Of a stretch of 64,000 nucleotides of DNA, positions 43,759-52,556 are shown in pieces. This DNA is from Methylobacterium dankookense (GTDB lineage: Bacteria; Pseudomonadota; Alphaproteobacteria; Rhizobiales; Beijerinckiaceae), in NCBI RefSeq assembly GCF_902141855.1, contig NZ_CABFVH010000006.1:62001-126000 (forward strand), written 5' to 3'. Position 1 is the stretch's first letter. Every line of letters begins with the position of its first letter. Made by a program: the position numbers and the translations under genes. Below the pieces are notes generated by a model. The model saw nothing but the letters and a program-made list of their open reading frames with translations. It searched no databases and was not told the DNA's origin.

Positions 43759-44793
43759 CTAACCGGCGAGCGCGGCGGCGACCGCGTCCCTGTCGAAGCC
43801 CTTGAGGCCGATCACCACGAGGGTGCCGTCGCGGGGCTCGCCGGCACGCCAGGGCCGGTCGAAATGGTGGCTGACGCGCCGGCCCACCCCTTGCACCACG
43901 AGGCGCATCGGCTTGCCCTCGACCTCGGCGAAGCCCTTGATGCGCAGCACGCCGTCCGTCTCGGCGGCCTTCTCGACCCGGGCGGCGAGGTCGGCGGGGG
44001 TCACCGCCGGGCGCACGGACAGGGCGACCGTCTCGAAGTCGTCGTGATCGTGGTCCTCGCCCTCGCCGTGATGCGAGGGGCGGGCGTCGAGGTCGTCCTC
44101 GGCCGCCGCGCCGAGGCCGAGCAGCACGCGCGGGTCGATGGCGCCGTTCTCGGTCTCCACCACCTTCACGGCGCGGGGCAGGTGCCCCTCCACCTCGGCG
44201 CGCACCCGGGCGCGGGTCTCCGCGTCGATCAGGTCGGCCTTGTTGAGCACCACGAGGTCGGCGCAGAGGAGCTGGTCCTCGAATACCTCTTCCAGCGGGT
44301 TGTCGTGGTCGACCGCTTGGTCGGCGGCGCGTTGCGCCGCCAGGGCCTCCGGGTCCTCGGCGAAGACGCCGGACGCGACGGCCGGGCCGTCCACCACCGC
44401 CACCACGCCGTCCACCGTGACGCGACCGCGGATCGCCGGCCACTGGAAGGCCTGGACCAGGGGCTTGGGCAGCGCGAGGCCCGAGGTCTCGATCAGGATG
44501 TGCTCCGGCGGCTCGGGCCGCTCCAGCAGCGTGGTCAGGGCCGGCACGAAATCGTCGGCGACCGTGCAGCAGATGCAGCCGTTCGGCAGCTCGACGATGG
44601 AGTCCTCGGTGCAGCCCTCGACGCCGCAGGCGGCCAGGAACGACTTGTCGAAGCCGACATCGCCGAACTCGTTGACCAGGATGGCGAGGCGGCGCCCGCC
44701 GGCATTCTCGACCACGTGGCGCACCAGCGTCGTCTTGCCGGCCCCGAGGAAGCCGGTGACGATGGTGCAGGGGACCTTCTGGACGATGCTCAT
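43759..44793 (-). CDS. cobW: CobW, COG0523-family GTPase metallochaperone
   Basis: A 344-residue G3E GTPase thought to supply cobalt to the chelatase. Walker A GFLGAGKTTLV near 14-24, the CXCC motif NGCICC near 71-76, ETSGLALP, NKADL near 192, and a His-rich loop HHGEGEDHDHDD near 240. The C-terminal CobW_C domain holds RIKGFAEVEGKPMRLVVQGV. It lies between the DUF1636 gene and cobN. Confidence 0.95.
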   Translation of the reverse strand: MSIVQKVPCTIVTGFLGAGKTTLVRHVVENAGGRRLAILVNEFGDVGFDKSFLAACGVEGCTEDSIVELPNGCICCTVADDFVPALTTLLERPEPPEHILIETSGLALPKPLVQAFQWPAIRGRVTVDGVVAVVDGPAVASGVFAEDPEALAAQRAADQAVDHDNPLEEVFEDQLLCADLVVLNKADLIDAETRARVRAEVEGHLPRAVKVVETENGAIDPRVLLGLGAAAEDDLDARPSHHGEGEDHDHDDFETVALSVRPAVTPADLAARVEKAAETDGVLRIKGFAEVEGKPMRLVVQGVGRRVSHHFDRPWRAGEPRDGTLVVIGLKGFDRDAVAAALAG

Positions 44794-44805
44794 GGATCGA
44801 GCCTC

Positions 44806-45210
44806 TCAGCCCGCGCTGGGTGCGGGAAACGGGGGGATGCGGGCGACGACGCCCTTGCGGAAGGCCTCCGGCCGCTCGCGCCAGGGCACGATGCCGTCCG
44901 CGGTCGCGGCGTAGCGGCCGAGGCCGTCGAGAATGGTGCGGGCGGAGGAAGCGGGGTCGAGATCGCCGTAGACGTAGGTCCAGCGGTCGGGGCTCGCCAC
45001 CGCCACCGTGCAGGGCCGCTTGCAGACCGAGAGGCACTCGACGCCCTCGATCCGGAGGCCCGCCGCCGCATCCGTCTCCGGGCGCCCGGCGATCTCGGCA
45101 CGCAGGGCGTCCAGCAGGCGCGCCCCGGCGCGGGGCGCGTCCGGAGCATCCTCTGCCGCCCGGCAGGTGGTGCAGACATAGAGGACGGTCTCAGGCACGG
45201 GCCGGCCCAT
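44806..45210 (-). CDS. DUF1636 Cys-rich metal-binding protein
   Basis: A 134-residue protein with a thioredoxin-like ferredoxin layout: VCTTCRA near residue 14 and GVECLSVCKRPCTVAV near 62-77. These Cys could bind Fe-S or cobalt. DUF1636 proteins commonly accompany cobW and cbtAB behind B12 riboswitches, so a role in cobalt handling is likely. The start at 45210 lies 20 bases inside the cbtA end. Confidence 0.85.
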   Translation of the reverse strand: MGRPVPETVLYVCTTCRAAEDAPDAPRAGARLLDALRAEIAGRPETDAAAGLRIEGVECLSVCKRPCTVAVASPDRWTYVYGDLDPASSARTILDGLGRYAATADGIVPWRERPEAFRKGVVARIPPFPAPSAG

Positions 45211-45955
45211 TCGCTGCCCGCCCGCGTCCGAAGACCTGCCAGGCCCAGCCATAGGCCAGCCCGATCACCGCCCAGAACACGAAGCCGACCGCCAGCGAGC
45301 GGGCGGCGAACTGGGCCGCGAGGCCGGCCGGCAATTCGGATTTCGTGGCCGCCACCTCCGGCGCACCGACGACATGCGGCGCGACGATCAGGACGAGGCC
45401 GCCGACGATGCTGATCGCGGCGCGGCGGATCGCGATGAGATAGAGCCCCATCCCGGTCGCCACGGCGGTCATCAGCCACCAGGCCTGACGCGCGGCGAGC
45501 GGCGCCGCCTCGCTGCCGGGCAGTTCCGGCGGCAGGCCGAGGCCGGGCGCGAGCGCCACGCTGAGGAATCCGGCGATCGCGAAGCCGAGCGCGCGCTCCG
45601 GCGTCGGCTCCCGGCCGAGCGCCAGCATCACCGCGCCGAGCAGCAGCGCGTAGCCCACGCCGCCGATCAGCGTCGCGAGCCCGGTGAAGGCCATGCGCGG
45701 CAGGCCCTCGCCGGGCTGCCATTCGCGCGGTGCGTCCGGGGCGGCGCCGTGGTCGTGGCCGCCATGGACGCGCTGGAGATGCGCGTGGACGATCGGCAGG
45801 GCAGGCGATCGACTCTCGGCCGCCTGCGCGTCGCGGGTCTCGTAGCGCTCGGCTTCGAGGATGAGCGGCGAGGTCAGCGAGAGCTGGAGGCCGGTCGTGA
45901 CGACGGCCGCGAGGAAGCCGGCGGCGAGCGCCGCCGACAGGAGCCGGCTGATCAT
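45191..45955 (-). CDS. cbtA: Cobalt transporter subunit CbtA
   Basis: A 254-residue inner-membrane protein with about five hydrophobic segments and a His-rich loop, VHAHLQRVHGGHDHGAA, near residue 57-73, probably a metal site. Blocks such as LPPELPGSEAAPLAARQAWW and GLGLPPELPG are CbtA-like. It follows cbtB after 21 bp and, with it, forms the predicted cobalt importer under riboswitch control. Confidence 0.92.
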   Translation of the reverse strand: MISRLLSAALAAGFLAAVVTTGLQLSLTSPLILEAERYETRDAQAAESRSPALPIVHAHLQRVHGGHDHGAAPDAPREWQPGEGLPRMAFTGLATLIGGVGYALLLGAVMLALGREPTPERALGFAIAGFLSVALAPGLGLPPELPGSEAAPLAARQAWWLMTAVATGMGLYLIAIRRAAISIVGGLVLIVAPHVVGAPEVAATKSELPAGLAAQFAARSLAVGFVFWAVIGLAYGWAWQVFGRGRAANGPARA

Positions 45956-45976
45956 GAAGCGGGTGGCTTCAGGCGG

Positions 45977-46153
45977 TCAGTGGCAGGGGAAGTTCTGGGT
46001 GTGGCGGAAGTCGTGCGCCGCGTTGTGCAGGGCCGCGGCGGGCGCGAAGCCGGCGCAGAACACGAGGCCGAGGCCGAGGAAGGCCGCGAGCACGATCGCC
46101 GAGAGGCGCTCGTTCGTGCGGGTGCCGGACAGGGTCTGGATCGCGGTCGTCAT
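45977..46153 (-). CDS. cbtB: Cobalt transporter subunit CbtB
   Basis: A 58-residue single-pass membrane protein: one hydrophobic segment (LSAIVLAAFLGLGLVFCAGF) and a His-rich C-terminus HNAAHDFRHTQNFPCH typical of CbtB. It is the first gene after the cobalamin riboswitch. Confidence 0.93.
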   Translation of the reverse strand: MTTAIQTLSGTRTNERLSAIVLAAFLGLGLVFCAGFAPAAALHNAAHDFRHTQNFPCH

Positions 46154-46202
46154 GGCCAAATCTCCGGCCGCCCCACCGGCGGCGTTGCGAGGGTCTTCCC
46201 GG

Positions 46203-46363
46203 TGGACGGCAGGTCTCCTGGCTCGCGGATCCTCGCGCCTGCCGCCTTCCCGGATCGTGCCGGTGGCTGGTGGCAGGAACTCGCCGCTCACAGTTGCGGG
46301 GGCAGCCGCGGAGTCGGGTCTCCCCTCACCGCATTCCCTTTTCACCCCCGAAGGGGCACCGTC
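46203..46363 (-). promoter_or_regulatory. Cobalamin riboswitch
   Basis: Read on the minus strand this has the class signature in order: GGTGCCCC...GGGTGAAAAGGGAA, CGGTG...GACCCG, GGCTGCCCCCGCAACTGTGA, AGCGG, CCACCAGCCACCGG, GGGAAGGCGGCAGG, GCGAGGATCCGCG and the B12 box AGCCAGGAGACCTGCC (46207-46222). It lies 50 bases before cbtB and would shut off cobalt uptake and cob gene expression when adenosylcobalamin is plentiful. On the other side it is only about 106 bp from cobU. Confidence 0.97.
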
Positions 46364-46469
46364 CAGGATCGCTCATAGCCTGTCGCGGGCGGGCGCACAA
46401 CGCGTCGCCAGCGGGACTTTCGGCCGGCTGGGCTTTGACGCCCGGGGAAACCGGAGGCAAAGGGAACCC

Positions 46470-46991
46470 ATGCTTCAGGCCGGATCCCGGATGACCTTGG
46501 TGCTCGGCGGCGCGCGCTCGGGCAAGAGCGCCTATGCCGAGGCGCTGATCGAGGCCGCGCCCGCGCCCTGGACCTATTGCGCCACCGCCCAGGCCTTCGA
46601 CGACGAGATGGTCGAGCGCATCGCGCTCCACCGGGCGCGGCGCCCGGAGGGCTGGGTGACGCGGGACGTGCCGATGGCCCTGCCCGAGGCGGTCGCCGCC
46701 GCGCCCGGCCCGGTGCTCGTCGACTGCCTGACCCTGTGGCTCACCAACCTGATCCTGGCCGAGGCGGATGTGGGGGCCGCCGCCGAGGCCTTGCGCGCGG
46801 CCTGCCGCGCGGCGCCGGGGCCGGTGGTGCTCGTCGGCAACGAGGTCGGCCTCGGCATCGTGCCGGAGAACGCGCTCGCTCGCCGCTTCCGCGATGCGGC
46901 CGGGCGCCTGCACCAGCAGCTCGCGCAGGATTGCGACCGCGTCGTCTTCATGGTGGCGGGGCTGCCCATGATCGTGAAAGGACAGGCATGA
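46470..46991 (+). CDS. cobU: Adenosylcobinamide kinase / phosphate guanylyltransferase CobU (CobP)
   Basis: Phosphorylates and guanylylates adenosylcobinamide. The 173-residue protein shows the P-loop LVLGGARSGKSAYAEAL, VDCLTLWLTNLILAEA, VLVGNEVGLGIVPENALARRFRD and GLPMIVKG. ATG at 46470 follows AAAGGGA; a second ATG seven codons in is also possible. Its stop overlaps the cobO start. Confidence 0.95.
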   Translation: MLQAGSRMTLVLGGARSGKSAYAEALIEAAPAPWTYCATAQAFDDEMVERIALHRARRPEGWVTRDVPMALPEAVAAAPGPVLVDCLTLWLTNLILAEADVGAAAEALRAACRAAPGPVVLVGNEVGLGIVPENALARRFRDAAGRLHQQLAQDCDRVVFMVAGLPMIVKGQA

Positions 46992-47602
46992 TCGAGGAGT
47001 CCGACAACGAGGCCGCGCGCCACCGCGACAAGATGGCCAAGCGCAAGGCGGTGCAGGACGCCGAGGTGGCGGGCAAGACCATCGAGAAGGGCCTGCTCAT
47101 CGTCCATACCGGCCCCGGCAAGGGCAAGACCACGGCGGCGCTCGGCCTGATGCTGCGCGGGCTCGGGCGCGGCTGGCGCGTCGCCTGCGTGCAGTTCATC
47201 AAGGGCGGCTGGGACACGGGCGAGCGCCGCGCCGTCGAGGTGTTCGGCGAACGCATCTCCTGGCACACGCTCGGCGAGGGCTTCACCTGGGAGACCCAGG
47301 ACAAGGCGCGCGACATCGCCGCCTGCCGCCACGCCTGGGAGCGGGCGGAGGCCCTGATGGCCGATCCGACGATCCGCCTGATCGTCCTCGACGAGCTCAA
47401 CATCGCGCTCCGCTACGACTATCTCGACCTCGCGGCGGTGGTGGACGCGCTCCGGGCGCGCCGGCCAGACCTCCATGTCGTCGTCACCGGGCGCAACGCC
47501 AAGCCAGAGTTGATCGAGGCCGCCGACCTCGTCACCGAGATGGGCAGCGTGAAGCACCACTTCGCCGCCGGCGTGAAGGCGCAGGAGGGGATCGAGTTCT
47601 GA
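46988..47602 (+). CDS. cobO: Cob(I)yrinic acid a,c-diamide adenosyltransferase CobO
   Basis: Attaches the upper adenosyl ligand. The 204 residues show [20 protein letters not shown] (P-loop), [31 protein letters not shown] and the C-terminal [15 protein letters not shown], all CobO/BtuR features. Start overlaps cobU by four bases (ATGA). Confidence 0.96.
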   Translation: MIEESDNEAARHRDKMAKRKAVQDAEVAGKTIEKGLLIVHTGPGKGKTTAALGLMLRGLGRGWRVACVQFIKGGWDTGERRAVEVFGERISWHTLGEGFTWETQDKARDIAACRHAWERAEALMADPTIRLIVLDELNIALRYDYLDLAAVVDALRARRPDLHVVVTGRNAKPELIEAADLVTEMGSVKHHFAAGVKAQEGIEF

Positions 47603-47615
47603 TGGGCGCCCGCGC

Positions 47616-49073
47616 ATGACCCGCGCCCTGATGATCCAGGGCACAGGCTCGGATGTCGGCAAGTCGCTGATCGTCGCGGGCCTCGCCCGGCTCTTCGCCG
47701 GCCGCGGGCTGCGGGTGCGCCCGTTCAAGCCGCAGAACATGTCGAACAACGCCGCCGTCACCGCGGATGGCGGCGAGATCGGCCGCGCCCAGGCGCTCCA
47801 GGCGCGGGCGGCAGGGGTCGCACCCTCGGTCCACATGAACCCGGTCCTGCTGAAGCCGCAGAGCGAGGTCGGCGCCCAGGTCGTGGTGCAGGGCCGCATG
47901 CTCGCCACCGTGAAGGCGCGCGACTACCAGGCCTGGAAGCCGCGGCTGATGCAGGCGGTGCTCGACAGCTTCGTGCGCCTGCGCTCGGAGGCCGACCTCG
48001 TTCTGGTCGAGGGCGCGGGCTCGGCCTCCGAGGTGAACCTGCGCGCCGGCGACATCGCGAATATGGGCTTCGCCCGCGCCACCGACACGCCGGTGGTGCT
48101 CGTCGGCGACATCGACCGCGGCGGCGTCATCGCGAGCCTCGTCGGCACCAGGGCCGTGATCGATCCGGAGGATGCCGCGATGATCCGCGGCTTCCTCGTC
48201 AACCGCTTCCGCGGCGATCCGAGCCTGTTCGCGGACGGCATGCGCCGCATCGCGGAGGCCACCGGCTGGCCGGCGCTCGGGCTGATCCCGCATCTGCCCG
48301 AGGCCGCGCGACTCCCGGCCGAGGACGTGCTCGGGCTTGCCGGCTCCGCCCCCGGCGGCGGTGCCCGCGTGCGGATCGCCGTGCCGGTGCTGCCGCGCAT
48401 CGCCAATTTCGACGACCTCGACCCGCTGCGGGCCGAGCCCGGCGTCGAGGTGGTGCTGGTACGCTCCGGCGAGGCGATCCCGGGGGACGCCGCGCTCGTC
48501 CTGCTGCCGGGCTCGAAGACCACGATCCCCGACCTCGCGGCGCTTCGCGCGGAGGGCTGGGACATCGACATCCAGGCCCATCTGCGCCGCGGCGGCCGGG
48601 TGCTCGGGCTCTGCGGCGGCTACCAGATGCTCGGGCGGACGCTCTCGGACCCGCACGGGATCGAGGGCGCGCCCTGCACCGTGCCTGGGCTCGGCCTCCT
48701 CGACGTCGAGACCGTGATGACGCCGGAGAAGCGGCTCGTCGCCGTCACCGGCACCAGCCTCGCCGACGGCCTGCCGTTCACGGGCTACGAGATGCATATC
48801 GGCGAGACCGCGGGGCCCGATGTCGCCCGCCCGCTGCTGCGGCTCGCCGATGGCCGCCTCGACGGGGCGGTCTCGGCGGACGGGCGGGTCTGCGGCACCT
48901 ACCTGCACGGGCTCTTCGCCGACGATGGCCAGCGCGCCGCTTGGCTCGCCCGGCTCGGCGCGGCCTCGGACGGGGCCTCCTACGAGGCCGGCGTCGATGC
49001 GGCGCTCGACGCGCTCGCGCGACACCTTGAGGTTCATGTCGACTGCGACAGGCTGCTCGCGCTGGCGCGCTAG
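47616..49073 (+). CDS. cobQ: Cobyric acid synthase CobQ
   Basis: Glutamine-dependent amidation of carboxylates b, d, e and g. The 485 residues show [55 protein letters not shown], the nucleophile Cys in [11 protein letters not shown] near 337, and GYEMHIGET near 400. It lies 13 bases after cobO, closing the cobU-cobO-cobQ operon. Confidence 0.96.
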   Translation: MTRALMIQGTGSDVGKSLIVAGLARLFAGRGLRVRPFKPQNMSNNAAVTADGGEIGRAQALQARAAGVAPSVHMNPVLLKPQSEVGAQVVVQGRMLATVKARDYQAWKPRLMQAVLDSFVRLRSEADLVLVEGAGSASEVNLRAGDIANMGFARATDTPVVLVGDIDRGGVIASLVGTRAVIDPEDAAMIRGFLVNRFRGDPSLFADGMRRIAEATGWPALGLIPHLPEAARLPAEDVLGLAGSAPGGGARVRIAVPVLPRIANFDDLDPLRAEPGVEVVLVRSGEAIPGDAALVLLPGSKTTIPDLAALRAEGWDIDIQAHLRRGGRVLGLCGGYQMLGRTLSDPHGIEGAPCTVPGLGLLDVETVMTPEKRLVAVTGTSLADGLPFTGYEMHIGETAGPDVARPLLRLADGRLDGAVSADGRVCGTYLHGLFADDGQRAAWLARLGAASDGASYEAGVDAALDALARHLEVHVDCDRLLALAR

Positions 49074-49141
49074 CGCATCCGGTCTAAGTCTGTCCCTCCA
49101 CGCCCCCGCATGAAGGGGCGGGAGCCGGAAGGAGGAGCCCG

Positions 49142-50485
49142 ATGACGCCACCCCCGCCGCAGGTCGACGCGCGCCTCGCGCACGACACGGTCCGCACGGT
49201 GACCCTGCGGTTGATGCCGCTCCTCGGGCTGATGTACCTCATCGCCTATATCGACCGGCAGAACATCTCCTACGCCAAGCTCCAGATGGTCGGCGATCTG
49301 GGCTTGAGCGAGAGCGTCTACGGGCTCGGCGCGTCGCTGTTCTTCCTCGGCTATTTCCTGTTCGAGGTGCCCGCCAACGTGATCCTGGAGCGGGTCGGCG
49401 CGCGGCGCTGGTTCGCCCGCATCATGTTCACCTGGGGCCTGATCACCGTGCTCCTGGGTTTCACCCAGAACACCACGATGTTCTACGTGCTGCGCTTCCT
49501 CCTCGGCGTGGCCGAGGCCGGCTTCTTCCCCGGCGTGCTGTTCGCGCTCACCCTGTGGTTCCCGCAATCGCACCGGGCCCGGATGATCGGCTGGTTCATG
49601 ATCGCGAGCGCCTTCGCCAACGCGGTCGGCGCGGCGATCGGCGGGGCGCTGCTCGACCTCGACGGCGTCCTCGGTCTGAAGGGCTGGCAATGGGTCTTCG
49701 TGGCGACCGGGCTGCCGGCTCTGATCCTCACGGTCGTGGTCCTGCGCATCTTGCCGGACGGCCCAGAGCGGGCGCCCTGGCTGACACCCGAGGGGAAGGC
49801 GTGGCTCGCCCGGCAGCTCGCCAACGAGCGCGAGAGCGGGGGCCAGGTGGAGCACCACAACCCCTTCGCCGCGCTGCTCGACCGGCGCGTCTGGATGCTC
49901 GCCTCGGTCTACATCGCCTTCCCGCTCGCGGCCTATGGCTTGAGCTACTGGCTGCCCACCGTGGTGAAGAGCTTCGGGGCCTCGAACACCGCCAACGGCT
50001 TCATCAACATCATCCCCTGGATCGTCACCGCGCTCGCCCTGTGGTGGGTGCCCCGCCGTGCCGCGCGCACGGGCGACCAGATCTGGCACGTGGTGGTGCC
50101 GGGGCTCGTCGCGGCCATCGCCCTGGTGCTCAGCGTGGTGCTGCCGGGCTCGGCGGTGAAGTTCGCCTGCCTCTGCGTGGCGGCGGCCGGCGTCTTCTCT
50201 GCCCAGCCCGTATTCTGGTCCCTGCCGCCGACCTTCCTGAAGGGCGCGAGCGCGGCGGCCGGCATCGCGGCGATCAACTCGGTGGGCAATCTCGGCGGCT
50301 TCATCGCGCAGAACGCGGTGCCCTTCATCCGCGACAAGACGGGCAGCAACCTCGCGCCGATGTACTTCCTTGCCGCAGCGCTGGCGCTCGGGGCCTGCCT
50401 GATGTTCGTCGTCCTCACCGCGCTCCGCCGCGACGCCGCCCGCCGCGGCGCCCCGGTGGAGCCGGTCCTCCCGCGCACGGCGTGA
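49142..50485 (+). CDS. MFS transporter, anion:cation symporter (ACS) family
   Basis: A 447-residue 12-segment transporter. ACS-type blocks include LMYLIAYIDRQNISYAK, ILERVGARRWFARIMFTWG, FYVLRFLLGVAEAGFFPGV and LTPEGKAWLARQL. Strong ribosome site GGAAGGAGGAG just before the ATG. Substrate is unknown; ACS members carry organic anions such as dicarboxylates, tartrate or phthalate. Its place between cobQ and cobD suggests but does not prove a link to corrinoid intermediates. Confidence 0.88.
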   Translation: MTPPPPQVDARLAHDTVRTVTLRLMPLLGLMYLIAYIDRQNISYAKLQMVGDLGLSESVYGLGASLFFLGYFLFEVPANVILERVGARRWFARIMFTWGLITVLLGFTQNTTMFYVLRFLLGVAEAGFFPGVLFALTLWFPQSHRARMIGWFMIASAFANAVGAAIGGALLDLDGVLGLKGWQWVFVATGLPALILTVVVLRILPDGPERAPWLTPEGKAWLARQLANERESGGQVEHHNPFAALLDRRVWMLASVYIAFPLAAYGLSYWLPTVVKSFGASNTANGFINIIPWIVTALALWWVPRRAARTGDQIWHVVVPGLVAAIALVLSVVLPGSAVKFACLCVAAAGVFSAQPVFWSLPPTFLKGASAAAGIAAINSVGNLGGFIAQNAVPFIRDKTGSNLAPMYFLAAALALGACLMFVVLTALRRDAARRGAPVEPVLPRTA

Positions 50486-50489
50486 GCCG

Positions 50490-51506
50490 TCAGATCAGGA
50501 AGCCCAGCGCCGCCGCGCCCGCGGCGAGGCCCCAGAGCAGGATGCAGGCGGTGCGGTAGAGGGCGAGCGCCCGCTCGATATCGGCGGGGCCGGCCTCGGG
50601 CCGCCCGTCGCCCATCCAGGCATCCTCGACCACGCTGCCGCCGTAGACCCTCGGGCCCGCGAGCGCGAGCCCGAGCGCCCCGGCCATGGCCGCCTCGGGC
50701 CAGCCGGCATTGGGCGAGCGGTGCTTGGCCGCGTCGCGGCGGATCGCGGCGAGGGCCTCGCGCGGGCTCCCCGCCCCATCGCGGGGGGAGGGGAAGGCCT
50801 GAAGCGCTGCCGCTGCCACGATCAGCCCGGCGGTGAGCCGCGAGGCCGGCAGGTTCACGAGGTCGTCGAGGCGGGCCGCCGCCCAGCCGAAGGCCGCGTG
50901 GCGCGGGGTGCGGTGGCCGATCATGCTGTCGGCGGTGTTGACCGCCTTGTAGAGCGCGCCCCCGGGCAGGCCGCCGATCCCGATCCAGACGGCCGGCGCG
51001 ACGATCCCGTCCGAGAAGTTCTCGGCGAGGCTCTCGATGGCGGCGCGGCAGACGGCCGCCTCGTCGAGGGTCCCGGGGTCGCGCCCGACGATCATCGAGA
51101 CCGTCCGGCGTCCCCCCTCCAGCCCCTCGCCGCGCAGAGCCGTGGCGACCCGGGCGACGTGGTCGTGCAGGCTGCGCTGCGCCGGCAGGCTGGCGCAGAG
51201 GAGGGCGAGGGGGACGAGCCCGGCAAAGGGGCCCGCGAGCCCGGCGAGCGCCGTCAGCGTCAGCGCCGCGGCCCCGACCACGGCGAGGAGGACGAGTACC
51301 GCCAGCACGCCGCCCGCGCGTCGGCGGGCGAAGGAGCCCCGGTTCAGCGCGGCGTCGAGGGCCGCGATCAGCCGGCCGATCCAGGTGACAGGGTGGCCGA
51401 GCGCCCTGTAGAGCGCGTCCGGATAGCCGGCAGCCGCCTCGATCGCGAGGGCGAGGGCGAGGACGGCGAACGTCAGGGGCGGATGAGCGAGCGCAAGCCA
51501 GGACAT
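50490..51506 (-). CDS. cobD: Adenosylcobinamide-phosphate synthase CobD (CbiB)
   Basis: Attaches aminopropanol to cobyrate. The 338-residue membrane protein shows YPDALYRALGHPVTWIGRLI, ESLAENFSDGIVAPAVW near 165-182, YKAVNTADSMIGHRT, RLDDLVNLPASRLTAG and the SPNAGWPEAAMAGALG block. Its start overlaps the divergent cobC start by 24 bases. Confidence 0.94.
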   Translation of the reverse strand: MSWLALAHPPLTFAVLALALAIEAAAGYPDALYRALGHPVTWIGRLIAALDAALNRGSFARRRAGGVLAVLVLLAVVGAAALTLTALAGLAGPFAGLVPLALLCASLPAQRSLHDHVARVATALRGEGLEGGRRTVSMIVGRDPGTLDEAAVCRAAIESLAENFSDGIVAPAVWIGIGGLPGGALYKAVNTADSMIGHRTPRHAAFGWAAARLDDLVNLPASRLTAGLIVAAAALQAFPSPRDGAGSPREALAAIRRDAAKHRSPNAGWPEAAMAGALGLALAGPRVYGGSVVEDAWMGDGRPEAGPADIERALALYRTACILLWGLAAGAAALGFLI

Positions 51507-52556
51507 CTGTTCGGCACTTCCGAGGCCGCGCCCGTGGCGCATGGCGGCGACCTCGAAGCCGCGCGCGCGCTGTTCCCGGGCGCGCCCGAGCCCTGGATCG
51601 ACCTCTCGACGGGGATCAATCCGGTTCCCTATCCCTGGCCGGCGCCGGACGCCAGCCTGTGGCAGCGCCTGCCCTCCGCAGCCGACGAGCGGGCGCTGCG
51701 CGCCGCGGCGGCCGCGGCCTACGGCGTCGCCGATCCGGCCTGCGTGGTACCCGCGCCCGGCACGCAGATCCTGATCGAGACCCTGCCGCGGCTCCTGGCC
51801 CCGACAAGCGTCGCCGTGGTCGGGCCGACCTATGCCGAGCACGCGGCCGCCTGGATCCGCGGCGGCCACGCGGTGCGCGCCGTGGCCGGTCTCGCCGAGG
51901 CCGCCGGGGCGATGGTCGCGGTGGTCGTCAACCCGAACAACCCGGACGGGTCTGTCCACGCGACCGGCGACCTCCTCGCCCTGGCGCGGGACCTTGCCGG
52001 GCGCGGGGGCTTCCTCGTGGTGGACGAGGCCTTCTGCGACCTGGAGCCGGCGGAGAGCCTTGGGGCCCATCTCGTGCCGGGGCTCGTGGTGCTGCGCTCC
52101 TTCGGCAAGACCTACGGACTCGCCGGACTCCGCCTCGGCTTCGCGCTGGCGCTGCCGGAGGCGGCGCGGGCCATCGCCGCGGCGCTCGGGCCCTGGGCGG
52201 TGTCGGGACCGGCGCTCGCCATCGGCCGGGCCGCGCTCGCCGACCGCGACTGGCTGAGCCGGACCGCTGCGGAGCGGGCGGCCGATGCCGGCCGCCTCGA
52301 CCGGATGCTGGGGCGGGCCGGCTGCACGCTCGTCGGGGGGACCAGCCTGTTCCGCCTCGCGCGCTGCCCCGACGCGCCCGCCCTGTTCCGCCGCCTCGGC
52401 GAGGCCGGGATCTTCGTGCGCCGCTTCGCCGAGCGGCCGGACCTGCTCCGCTTCGGCCTGCCCGCGGGCAAGGACCAGTGGTGCCGGCTCTCGCGGATCC
52501 TCAAGCCGGCGGCGTCAGCGCCGCTCGGTCAGGGCGAGGACGAGGGCTGCGCCTGA
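51483..52556 (+). CDS. cobC: L-threonine-O-3-phosphate decarboxylase-like CobC
   Basis: PLP-dependent aminotransferase-fold enzyme supplying or attaching the aminopropanol arm. The 357 residues show HGGDLEAARALFP, WIDLSTGINPVPYP, VVVNPNNPDGS, VVDEAFCDLEP and the PLP Lys in VLRSFGKTYGLAGLRLGF near 208. The start codon lies within the 5' end of cobD on the opposite strand. The last 42 bases overlap the convergent MFS gene. Confidence 0.93.
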   Translation: MSERKPGHLFGTSEAAPVAHGGDLEAARALFPGAPEPWIDLSTGINPVPYPWPAPDASLWQRLPSAADERALRAAAAAAYGVADPACVVPAPGTQILIETLPRLLAPTSVAVVGPTYAEHAAAWIRGGHAVRAVAGLAEAAGAMVAVVVNPNNPDGSVHATGDLLALARDLAGRGGFLVVDEAFCDLEPAESLGAHLVPGLVVLRSFGKTYGLAGLRLGFALALPEAARAIAAALGPWAVSGPALAIGRAALADRDWLSRTAAERAADAGRLDRMLGRAGCTLVGGTSLFRLARCPDAPALFRRLGEAGIFVRRFAERPDLLRFGLPAGKDQWCRLSRILKPAASAPLGQGEDEGCA

